Assembly: GCA_044506885.1 (NCBI GenBank) | Contig: JBIQKC010000004.1 | Span: 51,368-115,367 of the forward strand | DNA from: Croceibacterium_A sp044506885 | GTDB taxonomy: Bacteria; Pseudomonadota; Alphaproteobacteria; Sphingomonadales; Sphingomonadaceae | Length of the DNA stretch: 64,000 nt | Reading direction: 5' to 3' | Shown: positions 7,645-16,088 of the stretch, one piece after another | How positions within the stretch are numbered: position 1 is the stretch's first letter | Layout: every line of letters begins with the position of its first letter | Made by a program: the position numbers and the translations under genes | The notes under the pieces: generated by a model | Told to the model about the DNA's origin: nothing | Database searches by the model: none | Seen by the model: only the letters and a program-made list of their open reading frames with translations

Positions 7645-8828
7645 TCCGCCGCCTGCTGTTCTTCGTCGGCTATGCGCGTCATCTTCAGCCGTCCGTTCTC
7701 GACCCCGAAGCCGAGTCGCCCTTCGACCAGTTCGAGCGCGTCGCGGCCGAACACCTCGTAGCGCCAGCCTTCGAGCACCGGCAGCTTGCGCACGCCCGCG
7801 GCGAGCGCCTCCAGCTCCTCGGACCGGGTCAGCAGCCGCGCAGCGACGTCGATCTCGCGGGTGCGGATCTTCAGCAGCAGCTTGAGCAGGTCGGCCACCA
7901 GCGCCCCTTCCTTGCCCAGCGGCGCGCCGCGCTTGGGTTTGTCGGGCATCTCGTCGGCGGGAAGCGGTTCGGCGCCCTGCATCACGCGCATCAGCCGCCG
8001 GCCGATGTCGTTGTCCCTCCACGCCTGGCTGAGCCCGCGGACCTTGGCCAGATCCTCCTGCTTTCCGGGTGGGTGGCTGGCGAGGTCGGCCAGCGTCTCG
8101 TCGCGCATGATGCGGCCGCGCGGAATGTTCTTGGCCTGCGCTTCGGTTTCGCGCCAGGCGGCGAGCGCCTTCAGGCGGCCGAGCACCTGGGCGTTGCGGC
8201 TGGGCGCGCGGATGCGGCGCCAGGCGGTGGCGAGATCGTTGGCGTAGTTGGCCGGGTCGGCCAGCTTCTCCATCTCGGCGTTGAGCCATTCGCCGCGCCC
8301 GGTCTTGATGAGGCGCTTGAGGATCCTGGGGAAGATGCGCGCAAGGTAGGTAACGTCGCCGATCGCGTATTCGATCTGCCGCTCGGTCAGCGGACGGCGG
8401 CTCCAGTCCGTGAACCGCGCGCCCTTGTCGATCGTCGTGCCGAGCCAGTTTTCGACCAGGTTGGCATAGCCGATCTGTTCCGACTGGCTGATCGCCATCA
8501 TCGCGATCTGGGTGTCGAAGATCGGGTGCGGCGTCTTGCCGGTGAGGTTGTAGACGATCTCCACATCCTGGCCGCCGGCGTGGAAGACCTTGAGCACGTC
8601 CTCGTTGGCGGTCAGCAGGTCGAGCAGGGGGGTGAGGTCGATGCCGTCGGCGAGCGGATCGATCGCCGCCGCCTCTTCCGCGTTGCCCACCTGCACCAGA
8701 CACAGCATCGGGTAGAAGGTGTTTTCGCGCATGAACTCTGTGTCGACCGCGACAAATTCGGAGTTCGCCAGCCGGCCGCAAAGAGCGGTCAGCTCTTCGG
8801 TGGTGGTTATCAGCGGGTGTATTTTCAT
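7641..8828 (-). CDS. rnd: ribonuclease D
   Basis: A 395-residue 3'-5' exoribonuclease for tRNA 3'-end trimming. DEDDy exonuclease motifs are all visible: D29 and E31 in VDTEF, the second Asp in HAGGQDVEIVYN (about 85) and Y-x3-D in YAIGDVTYLAR (about 155-160). One or two HRDC-type helical domains follow. The start MKIHPLITTTEEL is the family norm; an in-frame ATG 33 bases upstream would add an unlikely extension. The last 4 bases overlap the oxyR start, making a rnd-oxyR operon. Confidence 0.93.
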   Translation of the reverse strand: MKIHPLITTTEELTALCGRLANSEFVAVDTEFMRENTFYPMLCLVQVGNAEEAAAIDPLADGIDLTPLLDLLTANEDVLKVFHAGGQDVEIVYNLTGKTPHPIFDTQIAMMAISQSEQIGYANLVENWLGTTIDKGARFTDWSRRPLTERQIEYAIGDVTYLARIFPRILKRLIKTGRGEWLNAEMEKLADPANYANDLATAWRRIRAPSRNAQVLGRLKALAAWRETEAQAKNIPRGRIMRDETLADLASHPPGKQEDLAKVRGLSQAWRDNDIGRRLMRVMQGAEPLPADEMPDKPKRGAPLGKEGALVADLLKLLLKIRTREIDVAARLLTRSEELEALAAGVRKLPVLEGWRYEVFGRDALELVEGRLGFGVENGRLKMTRIADEEQQAAE

Positions 8829-8881
8829 CTTGGCTTTTCTATAGGCGCGGGATTCGCCCAATCGTCGGAACGGCTGGCGGC

Positions 8882-8910
8882 TTGACAGAGGCGGAAGGTT
8901 TCCGCCTTAG
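8882..8910 (+). promoter_or_regulatory. candidate aspS promoter with an embedded inverted repeat
   Basis: TTGACA at 8882-8887 is a perfect -35 box. The 17-base interval before CCTTAG contains a perfect inverted repeat, GGCGGAA-GGT-TTCCGCC (8890-8906). The site lies 46 bases upstream of the aspS ATG. The -10 match is poor, so the exact start is uncertain. Confidence 0.35.
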
Positions 8911-8955
8911 CGCCGGCTCCCTAGCGCCATAGACGGCAGGAACGGAAGAGTCAGG

Positions 8956-10734
8956 ATGCACGCCTATCGTACCCACAATTGCGCGGCCCTGCGCGCCCAG
9001 GACGTCGGCCAGGCGGTGCGCCTGTCGGGCTGGGTGCACCGCAAGCGCGACCACGGCGGGGTGCTGTTCGTGGACCTGCGCGATCATTACGGCATGACGC
9101 AGATCGTCGCCGATTCCGATTCTCCCGCGCTGCCGGCGCTCGAAGGGCTGCGGCTGGAAAGCGTCGTGACCATCGACGGCGAGGTCAAGGCGCGTTCGGC
9201 GGAGACGGCGAACGCCAATCTTCCGACCGGCGAGGTCGAGGTCTTCGCGCGCGCGGTGACCGTGCAGAGCCGGGCCGAGGAACTGCCGATGCCGGTGGCG
9301 GGGGAGCAGGACTATCCCGAGGACATCCGCCTCAAGTACCGCTTCGTCGACCTGCGGCGCGAGACCATGCACCGCAACATCATGCTGCGCAGCCAAGTCG
9401 TCGCCAGCCTGCGGCGGCGCATGGTCGAGCAGGGCTTCACCGAGTTCCAGACGCCGATCCTGGGCGCATCGAGCCCCGAGGGCGCGCGCGACTATCTGGT
9501 GCCGAGCCGCCTCCATCCCGGCCGCTTCTACGCGCTGCCGCAAGCGCCGCAGATGTTCAAGCAGCTGCTGATGGTGGCGGGCTTCGACCGCTATTTCCAG
9601 ATCGCGCCCTGTTTCCGCGACGAGGACCTGCGCGCCGACCGCAGCCCGGAATTCTACCAGCTCGACTTCGAGATGAGCTTCGTGACGCAGGACGACGTGT
9701 TCGATGCGATCGAGCCGGTGCTGGCGGGCGTGTTCGAGGAATTCTCGGGCGGCAAGAGCGTGACGCCGGCCGGCGCGTTTCCGCGCATCCCCTATCGCGA
9801 GGCGATGCTGAAGTACGGCAGCGACAAGCCGGACCTTAGAAATCCGTTGCTTATCACCGATGTTTCACATCATTTCGAGACTTCGGGATTCGGCATCTTC
9901 CAGTCCATCGTCGGATCGGGCGGCGTGGTGCGGGCAATCCCGGCGCCGGGCACGGCCGAAAAGAGCCGCAAGTTCTTCGACGAGATGAACGACTGGTCGA
10001 AGCGCGAGGGTTTCGCCGGGCTGGGCTATGTCACCCGCAAGGGGGGCGAGTTCGGCGGGCCGATCGCCAAGAACCACGGGCCGGACAACATGGAGAAGCT
10101 CTACGCCGAGCTCGGCCTCGGGCCGGACGACGGGCTGTTCTTCGCCGCCGGCAAGGAAAAGGACGCCGCCCGGCTCGCCGGCGCGGCGCGGACGCGCGTG
10201 GGCGAGGAGCTGGGCCTGCTGGAGCAGGATACGTTCCGTTTCTGCTGGATCGTCGATTTCCCGATGTTCGAGTGGGACGAGGAGCGGAAGAAGGTCGACT
10301 TCAGCCACAACCCGTTCTCGATGCCGCAGGGCGAGCTGGAAGCGCTGGAGACGCAGGATCCGCTGACGATCCTCGCCTGGCAGTACGACATCGTGTGCAA
10401 CGGCTACGAGCTGTCGAGCGGGGCGATCCGGAACCACCGGCCGGACATCATGTACAAGGCGTTCGAGATCGCCGGCTATTCGCAGGCCGAGGTCGATGCG
10501 AATTTCTCCGGCATGATCGAGGCGTTCAAGCTGGGTGCGCCGCCGCACGGCGGCTCCGCGCCGGGCATCGACCGCATCGTCATGCTGCTGGCCGACGAGC
10601 CGAACATCCGCGAAGTCATCGCCTTCCCGCTCAACCAGCGGGCGCAGGACCTGATGATGGGCGCGCCGAGCGAAGTGGGCGCAAGGCAGCTGCGCGACGT
10701 GCATATCCGCACGATCGAGCCGCCGAAAGCCTGA
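8956..10734 (+). CDS. aspS: aspartyl-tRNA synthetase
   Basis: A 592-residue bacterial-type class IIb synthetase charging tRNA-Asp. Domains in order: N-terminal OB-fold anticodon-binding domain (GWVHRKRDHGGVLFVDLRD near 22-40), catalytic core with motif 2 (FRDEDLRADRSPEFYQLD near 218-235), the bacterial GAD insertion (about 290-420), and motif 3 (GSAPGIDRIVMLL near 535-547). The His in WVHRKRDHGG is the residue found in non-discriminating AspRS enzymes, which also charge tRNA-Asn in bacteria that use GatCAB; that is an inference. It stands alone behind its own promoter. Confidence 0.96.
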   Translation: MHAYRTHNCAALRAQDVGQAVRLSGWVHRKRDHGGVLFVDLRDHYGMTQIVADSDSPALPALEGLRLESVVTIDGEVKARSAETANANLPTGEVEVFARAVTVQSRAEELPMPVAGEQDYPEDIRLKYRFVDLRRETMHRNIMLRSQVVASLRRRMVEQGFTEFQTPILGASSPEGARDYLVPSRLHPGRFYALPQAPQMFKQLLMVAGFDRYFQIAPCFRDEDLRADRSPEFYQLDFEMSFVTQDDVFDAIEPVLAGVFEEFSGGKSVTPAGAFPRIPYREAMLKYGSDKPDLRNPLLITDVSHHFETSGFGIFQSIVGSGGVVRAIPAPGTAEKSRKFFDEMNDWSKREGFAGLGYVTRKGGEFGGPIAKNHGPDNMEKLYAELGLGPDDGLFFAAGKEKDAARLAGAARTRVGEELGLLEQDTFRFCWIVDFPMFEWDEERKKVDFSHNPFSMPQGELEALETQDPLTILAWQYDIVCNGYELSSGAIRNHRPDIMYKAFEIAGYSQAEVDANFSGMIEAFKLGAPPHGGSAPGIDRIVMLLADEPNIREVIAFPLNQRAQDLMMGAPSEVGARQLRDVHIRTIEPPKA

Positions 10735-10880
10735 GGGGTTCACGCCCCGCATTTCGTGGAGTGGTGGTCTGGCGGCGGTTTCGCGCGCGGATGCGCCGAA
10801 AGCAGATCGTTGACGTTTCGAAGTTTTCGTCCAATGCCGCCATTGGTTAACAACAACAATCGAAGCCGATTATCCATCGC

Positions 10881-11423
10881 ATGAGGTTCCGACATCTGTT
10901 CCTGGCTCTTGCGCTGGCGCTTCCGGCGGAGGCGCAGGGGCGGCTGACGGACGTGGGGCTGGCGCTCGGGGACGGTTCCGATCCCTATGCGGCGCCGGTG
11001 GCGCGCCTGGTGGCCTCGGTGGTCGAGTATTCGCGCTGGCCGCGGAACCGGCCGGTCGTGCGGCTTTGCCTGGTCGGACCGTCGGATCACACGGGGGCGA
11101 TCGGCGAGCGCCCGGTATCGCGCGGCAGGACATTGCAACCCGTCACGATCGCGTCAGCGAACGCGTCCGCCGCGAATTGCGACGTGATCTACATCGGCCG
11201 CCTCGTTCGCGAGGAGCGGCAGCGGCTTGTCGCTTCGGTTCAGGGGGAAGCGGTCCTGACGATCGCCGAAGACGATCCCGCCTGTCGCAACCAGGCGATG
11301 ATCTGCCTGCTGTTCGAAGCGAACGAGCTTTCGTTTCGCATCAACCTCGACGCGGTGTCCCGGTCGCAGGTGCGGATCGACCCCCGCGTGCTGCGCATGA
11401 GCGTCGATGGAGGAGGGGAATGA
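10881..11423 (+). CDS. YfiR family periplasmic protein
   Basis: A 180-residue exported protein (signal peptide 1-19, ending AEAQG) of the YfiR/DUF4154 family. Family features seen are the V-A-S-V-V-E-Y-S-R-W-P segment near residue 45-55 and the C-terminal S-F-R-I-N-L-D-A-V-S-R-S region. In Pseudomonas, YfiR binds the periplasmic domain of the diguanylate cyclase YfiN and holds it inactive; redox state of its cysteines modulates this. Here the gene overlaps the cyclase by 4 bases (ATGA) and is followed by an OmpA-like lipoprotein, reproducing the yfiR-yfiN-yfiB set. Confidence 0.85.
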   Translation: MRFRHLFLALALALPAEAQGRLTDVGLALGDGSDPYAAPVARLVASVVEYSRWPRNRPVVRLCLVGPSDHTGAIGERPVSRGRTLQPVTIASANASAANCDVIYIGRLVREERQRLVASVQGEAVLTIAEDDPACRNQAMICLLFEANELSFRINLDAVSRSQVRIDPRVLRMSVDGGGE

Positions 11424-12641
11424 GCAGGGGCCCCGATGTCCGCAACCGGCTGCCGACCATTCGTGACGTGCTGGCGCGCGGGCATCTGCGGCTGGTGCTG
11501 TTCGCGGTAGCGCTGGCCTCCATCGGCCTGACCCTTACCGGGGGCGTCCTGCTGCGCGAATATTCGCACCTGAACCTCAATCTGGCGGCGCGGACGCTGA
11601 GCTACGCGGTGGAGCCGGCGGTGTATTTCGGCGATCTCGGAGCTGTGGAGGAAGCCGTGCGGTCGATCGACGAGCCCGGCAACGCGCGCCGCATCGAGGT
11701 CGTGAGCGCGGTGTCCGGCGCCACGGTGGTGTGGGAGCCGCATGCCGGGGAAGAGAGCCGGGCGCTGTTTTCCGCGACCGATGCGCTGATCTGGCCCAAT
11801 CCGGTGGAGGTTGCTGTCGTGAGCAGCGGCGGGGACCGGATCGGATCGGTCCGCGTCTTCGGCAACTCGGAGCGCCTGGTGACTTACATGATGGCCGGCA
11901 TCGCCATCGGCCTGTGCTGTATCGGGCTGACGATCCTGGCCACCCGCATGCTTGCGCGCAGGCTCGACGAAGACGTGTTGAATCCCTTGAAGAATATCGC
12001 CGACGTGGCGAGGAAAGTGGCGAGGGATCGGGACTTCGCCCGGCGTGCGAAGGCGTCCAACATCGCGGAACTCGACAGTTTTTCGAGTGACTTCAATTCT
12101 TTGCTGGATGAACTTGAGGGCTGGCATGATGGCGTCGTGTCCGAGAACCAGGCTCTGGCCCATCGCGCGAATCACGATACCTTGACGGGGCTTGGGAACC
12201 GTTTCCTGTTCGAAAAGGAGATTGCGCGCCGGATCCAGGCGGAACGGCCGTTCGACCTTCTGTTCGTCGACATCGATCGCCTCAAGCAGATAAACGACAA
12301 GCTGGGCCATGCGTCCGGCGATGCCGTGATAGCCGCCGTCGGAGAGCGCCTGAAAGGCCATCTGCGCGCGCGCGACCAGGCGTTCCGGCTGGGGGGCGAC
12401 GAATTTGCGATCATCGTGGAGCCCGATCGCAAGAATCTGAACGCGGAGGTGGTCTGCAACCGGATCTTCGAAGCCATCACTCCGCCAATCGCGTTGGAAG
12501 GGGGGGGGAACGATCGACGCGACCGTGAGCATGGGCATCGCCAGTTATCCTCTCGATGCGGCCGATGCGCAGTCGCTGCTGAACACGGCCGACGAACGAA
12601 TGTATGCTCAGAAAAATGGGAGAGGGTCGCATGCCGGTTAG
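11420..12641 (+). pseudogene. YfiN-like membrane diguanylate cyclase, frameshifted in a G9 tract
   Basis: As designed this is a c-di-GMP-producing inner-membrane protein: TM segment about 25-45, periplasmic domain to about 155, second TM about 155-180, HAMP, then a GGDEF domain. The active site GGDEF and an I-site RxxD five residues before it are intact. The frame breaks at a run of nine G (12500-12508). With eight G, reading continues T-I-D-A-T-V-S-M-G-I-A-S-Y-P and ends at TAG 12639-12641 with the usual GGDEF C-terminal helix (A-D-E-R-M-Y-A-Q-K-N-G-R). As written, the protein loses that end and runs in a meaningless frame to 12838. It may be a true mutation, a phase-variable tract or a sequencing error. 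Confidence 0.75.
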
Positions 12642-13146
12642 ACGTCGCGTCATGCCCTGGGCCGCCGCGATTGCCGTCGCGACGCTGTCCAGCGCCTGCC
12701 AGACGGTGCCCGAAAACGCCGGGTTCGGCCCGCGCCAGATCGAGGCGCTGGAAGAGGCCGGTTTTGCCGAGGATGACGGGAGCTATTATCTCGGGCTGGA
12801 GAATCGGGTGCTGTTTGCGTTCGACCGCAGCGATCTGAAACCCGAGACGGAAGCCATGCTCTCGCGTCTTGCGAACGCGCTCGTCTCGGTCGGCGTGGTC
12901 GGAGCGATGATCCAGGGGCACACCGATTCCGTCGGGGACGACGAATACAACCGCCGTCTTTCCCTGCTGCGGGCGGAGGCGGTCAAGATCGCGCTGGTAA
13001 GGCACGGCATGGCGCGCGAAAGGATACGCACCTGGGGCGCAGGCAAGGACGATCCTATCGCCAGCAACGACACCGAGGCGGGACGCAGCCAGAACCGCCG
13101 GGTGGTCATCGTGGTGACCCCCAGCGATGCCGCGCCTGTGAATTGA
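12631..13146 (+). CDS. OmpA family lipoprotein, YfiB-like
   Basis: A 171-residue outer-membrane lipoprotein. The start ATG at 12631 follows GGGAGAGGG; an upstream ATG at 12604 lacks a site. The signal peptide ends in a lipobox (LSSAC, Cys about 21). The C-terminal half is an OmpA-type peptidoglycan-binding domain: Y-Y-L-G-L-E-N-R-V-L-F-A-F-D-R-S then G-H-T-D-S-V-G and the N-R-R-V-V-I-V end. In the Yfi system YfiB sequesters YfiR at the outer membrane and so activates YfiN. It overlaps the end of the (repaired) cyclase frame by 11 bases, so the three genes form an operon. Confidence 0.87.
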   Translation: MPVRRRVMPWAAAIAVATLSSACQTVPENAGFGPRQIEALEEAGFAEDDGSYYLGLENRVLFAFDRSDLKPETEAMLSRLANALVSVGVVGAMIQGHTDSVGDDEYNRRLSLLRAEAVKIALVRHGMARERIRTWGAGKDDPIASNDTEAGRSQNRRVVIVVTPSDAAPVN

Positions 13147-13260
13147 GCGTGAATTATTGCACGTGACGACGTTCGGATCGCCGCCGAAGGCTTGCCAGCC
13201 CGAACGGCGTTCACTAGGGCGACAGGAAATCCAACCCCTGAGTTTTCGAGAGGGCATCAC

Positions 13261-13497
13261 ATGAGCGACACCGCCGATCGCGTGAAGAAGATCGTTGTCG
13301 AACACCTCGGCGTCGAGGAAGACAAGGTCACGCCGGACGCGAGCTTCATCGACGACCTCGGCGCCGACAGCCTCGACATCGTCGAACTGGTGATGGCTTT
13401 CGAGGAGGAATTCGGCGTCGAGATTCCCGACGATGCGGCCGAGAAGATCAATACCGTCGGCGACGCCAACAAGTACATCGAAGACAACAAGGGATAA
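13261..13497 (+). CDS. acpP: acyl carrier protein
   Basis: A 78-residue acidic acyl carrier protein for type II fatty acid synthesis. The phosphopantetheine site is Ser37 in GADSLDIVELVMAFEEEF, the universal ACP motif. A GAGAGGG site precedes the ATG. fabF follows 141 bases downstream, the standard acpP-fabF arrangement, with a large inverted repeat between them. Confidence 0.97.
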   Translation: MSDTADRVKKIVVEHLGVEEDKVTPDASFIDDLGADSLDIVELVMAFEEEFGVEIPDDAAEKINTVGDANKYIEDNKG

Positions 13498-13511
13498 TTC
13501 CCGTCCGCCAT

Positions 13512-13584
13512 CCGTTCGCCCGGAGCATGTCGAAGGGCGTCTGGCGTAGCCCATGAGGGCGTCGACAGGCTCAGCCCGAACGGG
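13512..13584. repeat. inverted pair of a dispersed REP-like repeat between acpP and fabF
   Basis: Two arms, 13512-13539 and 13557-13584, are imperfect reverse complements (about 20 of 27 positions) of each other. Each resembles the dispersed sphingomonad intergenic sequence of the form CCGTTCGxxCTGAGCxTGTCGA. Transcribed, they would form a long stem-loop between acpP and fabF that could lower fabF expression relative to acpP, whose product is needed in large excess. Confidence 0.6.
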
Positions 13585-13638
13585 GTTGGGCCTGTTGCAT
13601 TTGGAGCGGGAATTCCGCCGAAGTCTGTGGAGAGCAAG

Positions 13639-14901
13639 ATGCGTCGAGTGGTGATAACCGGGCTGGGCCTCGTCACTCCCCTGGGAGGAGACGTCGAGAC
13701 GTCCTGGGCGAACATACTCGCGGGCAAGAGCGGGGCGGGGCCGATCACCCATTTCGATGCGTCGGACCAGAAGTGCCGCATCGCCTGCGAAGTGAAGCCG
13801 GCCGATCACGAATACGGTTTCGATCCGAACAGGCGGGTCGATCACAAGGTCCAGCGCCAGGTCGATCCGTTCATCGTCTTCGGCCTCGACGCCGCCGGGC
13901 AGGCGATCGAGGACGCCGGGCTCGCCGACATGGACGAAGCGATGCGGCTGCGCGCCGGATGCTCGATCGGCTCGGGCATCGGCGGGCTGCCGGGGATCGA
14001 GAAGGAATCCCTCGTGCTGGCCGAGAAGGGGCCGGGCAGGGTCTCGCCGCACTTCGTCCATGGCCGGCTGATAAACCTCATCAGCGGGCAGGTTTCGATC
14101 AAGTACGGGTTGATGGGGCCGAACCATGCGGTGGTGACCGCCTGTTCCACGGGCGCGCATTCGATCGGCGACGCCGCGCGGATGATCAAGGACGGCGATG
14201 CCGACATCATGCTCGCCGGCGGCGCGGAGGCGACGATCTGCCCGATCGGGATTGCCGGCTTCGCCCAGGCGCGCGCGCTTTCGACCGCCTTCAACGACGA
14301 GCCGAGCCGCGCCAGCCGCCCCTACGACAAGGACCGCGACGGCTTCGTGATGGGCGAGGGCGCCGGCGTGGTGGTGCTGGAGGAATACGAGCACGCCAAG
14401 GCGCGCGGGGCGAAGATCTATGCCGAAGTGGCCGGCTATGGCCTGTCGGGCGACGCCTATCACGTCACCGCGCCGCATCCGGAAGGATCGGGCGCCTACC
14501 GCTCGATGGAAATGGCGCTGCGCAAGGCGGGGATGGGGCCGGCGGATATCGACTATATCAACGCCCACGGCACTTCGACTCCGCTGGGCGACGAGCTGGA
14601 GCTGGGGGCGGTGCGCAGATTGTTCGGCGACGCCATCGGCAACGTGTCGATGAGCTCGACCAAATCGGCGATCGGGCACCTGCTCGGCGGGGCCGGGGCG
14701 GTCGAATCGATCTTCTGCATCCTGGCGCTGCGTGACCAGATCGCGCCGCCGACGCTCAACCTCGAAAATCCCTCCGAAGGCTGCGAGGGCGTCGACCTGG
14801 TGCCGTTCAAGGCCAGGGAGCGGCAGATTCGCGCGGTTCTGAACAACAGCTTCGGCTTCGGCGGCACCAACGCCAGCCTGGTGATGAAGCAGGTCGGCTG
14901 A
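13639..14901 (+). CDS. fabF: beta-ketoacyl-ACP synthase II
   Basis: A 420-residue condensing enzyme that elongates acyl-ACP with malonyl-ACP in fatty acid synthesis. The Cys-His-His triad is present: Cys in TACSTGA, His in NAHGTSTPLGD and His in IGHLLGGAGA. The N terminus MRRVVITGLGLVTPLG is typical, and the ATG at 13639 has GGAGAG upstream, better than the GTG 12 bases earlier. The gene sits in acpP-fabF-mltG order, with only 8 bases to mltG. Confidence 0.96.
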   Translation: MRRVVITGLGLVTPLGGDVETSWANILAGKSGAGPITHFDASDQKCRIACEVKPADHEYGFDPNRRVDHKVQRQVDPFIVFGLDAAGQAIEDAGLADMDEAMRLRAGCSIGSGIGGLPGIEKESLVLAEKGPGRVSPHFVHGRLINLISGQVSIKYGLMGPNHAVVTACSTGAHSIGDAARMIKDGDADIMLAGGAEATICPIGIAGFAQARALSTAFNDEPSRASRPYDKDRDGFVMGEGAGVVVLEEYEHAKARGAKIYAEVAGYGLSGDAYHVTAPHPEGSGAYRSMEMALRKAGMGPADIDYINAHGTSTPLGDELELGAVRRLFGDAIGNVSMSSTKSAIGHLLGGAGAVESIFCILALRDQIAPPTLNLENPSEGCEGVDLVPFKARERQIRAVLNNSFGFGGTNASLVMKQVG

Positions 14902-14909
14902 GCGCGGTC

Positions 14910-15881
14910 ATGGTCCGCAAGGGCTGCCTTGCCATCGTCGCGCTGGCATTCCTGCTGGCCGGCGCGCTCGGCGTCTTTGCCTGGACATGGTGGGGATCGA
15001 GCAGCGTCGGGGAGGATGCCGCCTTCGTCGTCCCCTCGGGCGCATCGCTGACCTCCGTCGCGGGCAAGCTCGAAGACGAAGGCATGGTGCGGTCCGCCGA
15101 AGCCTTCCTGCTGCGCGCAAAGGTGCTGGGCGGCGACGACCCGATCAAGGCGGGGGAATTCCTGCTGCCGGCGGGCGCCAGCGGAGCGAGGATTCTCGAC
15201 ATCCTGCAACATGGCGAAGCGATCCGGCGCTTCATCACCATTCCCGAAGGCATGCCCTCGATCATGGTGCACGAGCGGCTGATGGCGGAGCCGCTGCTGA
15301 CCGGCGAGATCGCCGTGCCTGCCGAAGGCTCGCTGCTGCCGCAGAGCTACGATTTCGAGCGCGGGGAGGCCCGCTCCGCGGTGCTGGCGCGCATGCAGCG
15401 GGCGATGGCGGACACGCTGGCCGAACTGTGGCCCCAACGCGCGGCGGAGATCGCGGTATCGAGCCCGGAGGAGGCGGTGATCCTGGCCTCGATCGTCGAG
15501 AAGGAAACCGGTGTCGCGAGCGAGCGGCGGATGGTGGCGGGGCTCTATTCGAACCGGGTGAAAACCGGGATGCTGCTCCAGGCCGATCCGACGATCATCT
15601 ACCCGATCACGCAGGGCAAGCCGCTCGGCCGGCGCATCCGCCAGTCGGAAATCCGCGCGGTGAACGATTACAACACCTACACGATGGTCGGTTTGCCAAA
15701 GGGCCCGATCACCAATCCCGGCCGCGCGTCGATCGAAGCGGTGCTCGATCCGGAGCGGACCGACGCGCTCTACATGGTCGCCGACGGCAAGGGCGGGCAC
15801 GTCTTCGCCGAGACGCTGGCCGAGCACAACGCAAACGTCGCCCGGTGGTTCGCGATCCGTCGCGAAAGAGGCGAAATGTGA
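14910..15881 (+). CDS. mltG: endolytic transglycosylase MltG
   Basis: A 323-residue inner-membrane lytic transglycosylase (YceG family) thought to cut nascent glycan strands and set their length. One N-terminal membrane segment (about residues 6-28), a LysM-like region (VVPSGASLTSVAGKLEDEG), then the YceG domain with the catalytic Glu in ASIVEKETG. Other family hallmarks are LLQADPTIIYPITQG and the D-Y-N-T-Y-x-x-x-G-L-P-x-G-P-I-x-N-P-G motif. It is co-transcribed with fabF (8-base gap). Confidence 0.94.
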   Translation: MVRKGCLAIVALAFLLAGALGVFAWTWWGSSSVGEDAAFVVPSGASLTSVAGKLEDEGMVRSAEAFLLRAKVLGGDDPIKAGEFLLPAGASGARILDILQHGEAIRRFITIPEGMPSIMVHERLMAEPLLTGEIAVPAEGSLLPQSYDFERGEARSAVLARMQRAMADTLAELWPQRAAEIAVSSPEEAVILASIVEKETGVASERRMVAGLYSNRVKTGMLLQADPTIIYPITQGKPLGRRIRQSEIRAVNDYNTYTMVGLPKGPITNPGRASIEAVLDPERTDALYMVADGKGGHVFAETLAEHNANVARWFAIRRERGEM

Positions 15882-15949
15882 CATTGACCCCGCGGCGGCC
15901 CCGCCCTAAATGCGCCGCCTGCCGCGGCGCCGCCGCGCAATGCCCATGG

Positions 15950-16026
15950 GGCGGAGTAGCTCAGCCGGTTAGAGCAGCGGAATCATAATCCGCGTGTCGG
16001 GGGTTCGAGTCCCTCCTCCGCTACCA
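15950..16026 (+). tRNA. tRNA-Met (anticodon CAT)
   Basis: A 77-base cloverleaf with encoded CCA (16024-16026). The acceptor stem pairs 15950-15956 with 16016-16022 (one G-T pair at the end). D arm TAGCTCAG...GGTTAGAGC, anticodon stem GCGGA/TCCGC around the loop ATCATAA, and T arm GGGGGTTCGAGTCCCTC are all intact. CAT could also mark a lysidine-type tRNA-Ile2, but the stem sequence is that of alphaproteobacterial elongator Met. Its last 50 bases are the left attachment site of the integrated element. Confidence 0.93.
15977..16026 (+). repeat. attL (tRNA-Met 3' end), 50-bp direct repeat
   Basis: Bases 15977-16026 are identical to 26513-26562 over all 50 positions, from the anticodon stem GCGGAATCAT through CTACCA. 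The identity stops on both sides (preceding base A versus C; following base A versus C). The element restores an intact tRNA at this end. Confidence 0.95.
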
Positions 16027-16088
16027 ACATTTCCCTAGGTAATTCAGATAGTTACGAGGCAGGCAACGAACCGGGTTGCCAAGTCCCA

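Noticed and set aside
6748..8781. One long leftward frame joining an Arg-rich protein to OxyR
   Set aside because: The first half is the out-of-frame shadow of rnd; OxyR has its own GTG start in the GTGA overlap.
10735..10752. Terminator after aspS (GGGG-TTCA-CGCCCC)
   Set aside because: The stem is only 4-5 bp and has no T tract.
12509..12838. Continuation of the diguanylate cyclase frame to 12838
   Set aside because: The sequence after the G9 tract in this frame is not protein-like and overlaps the OmpA lipoprotein; the GGDEF end is in the shifted frame.
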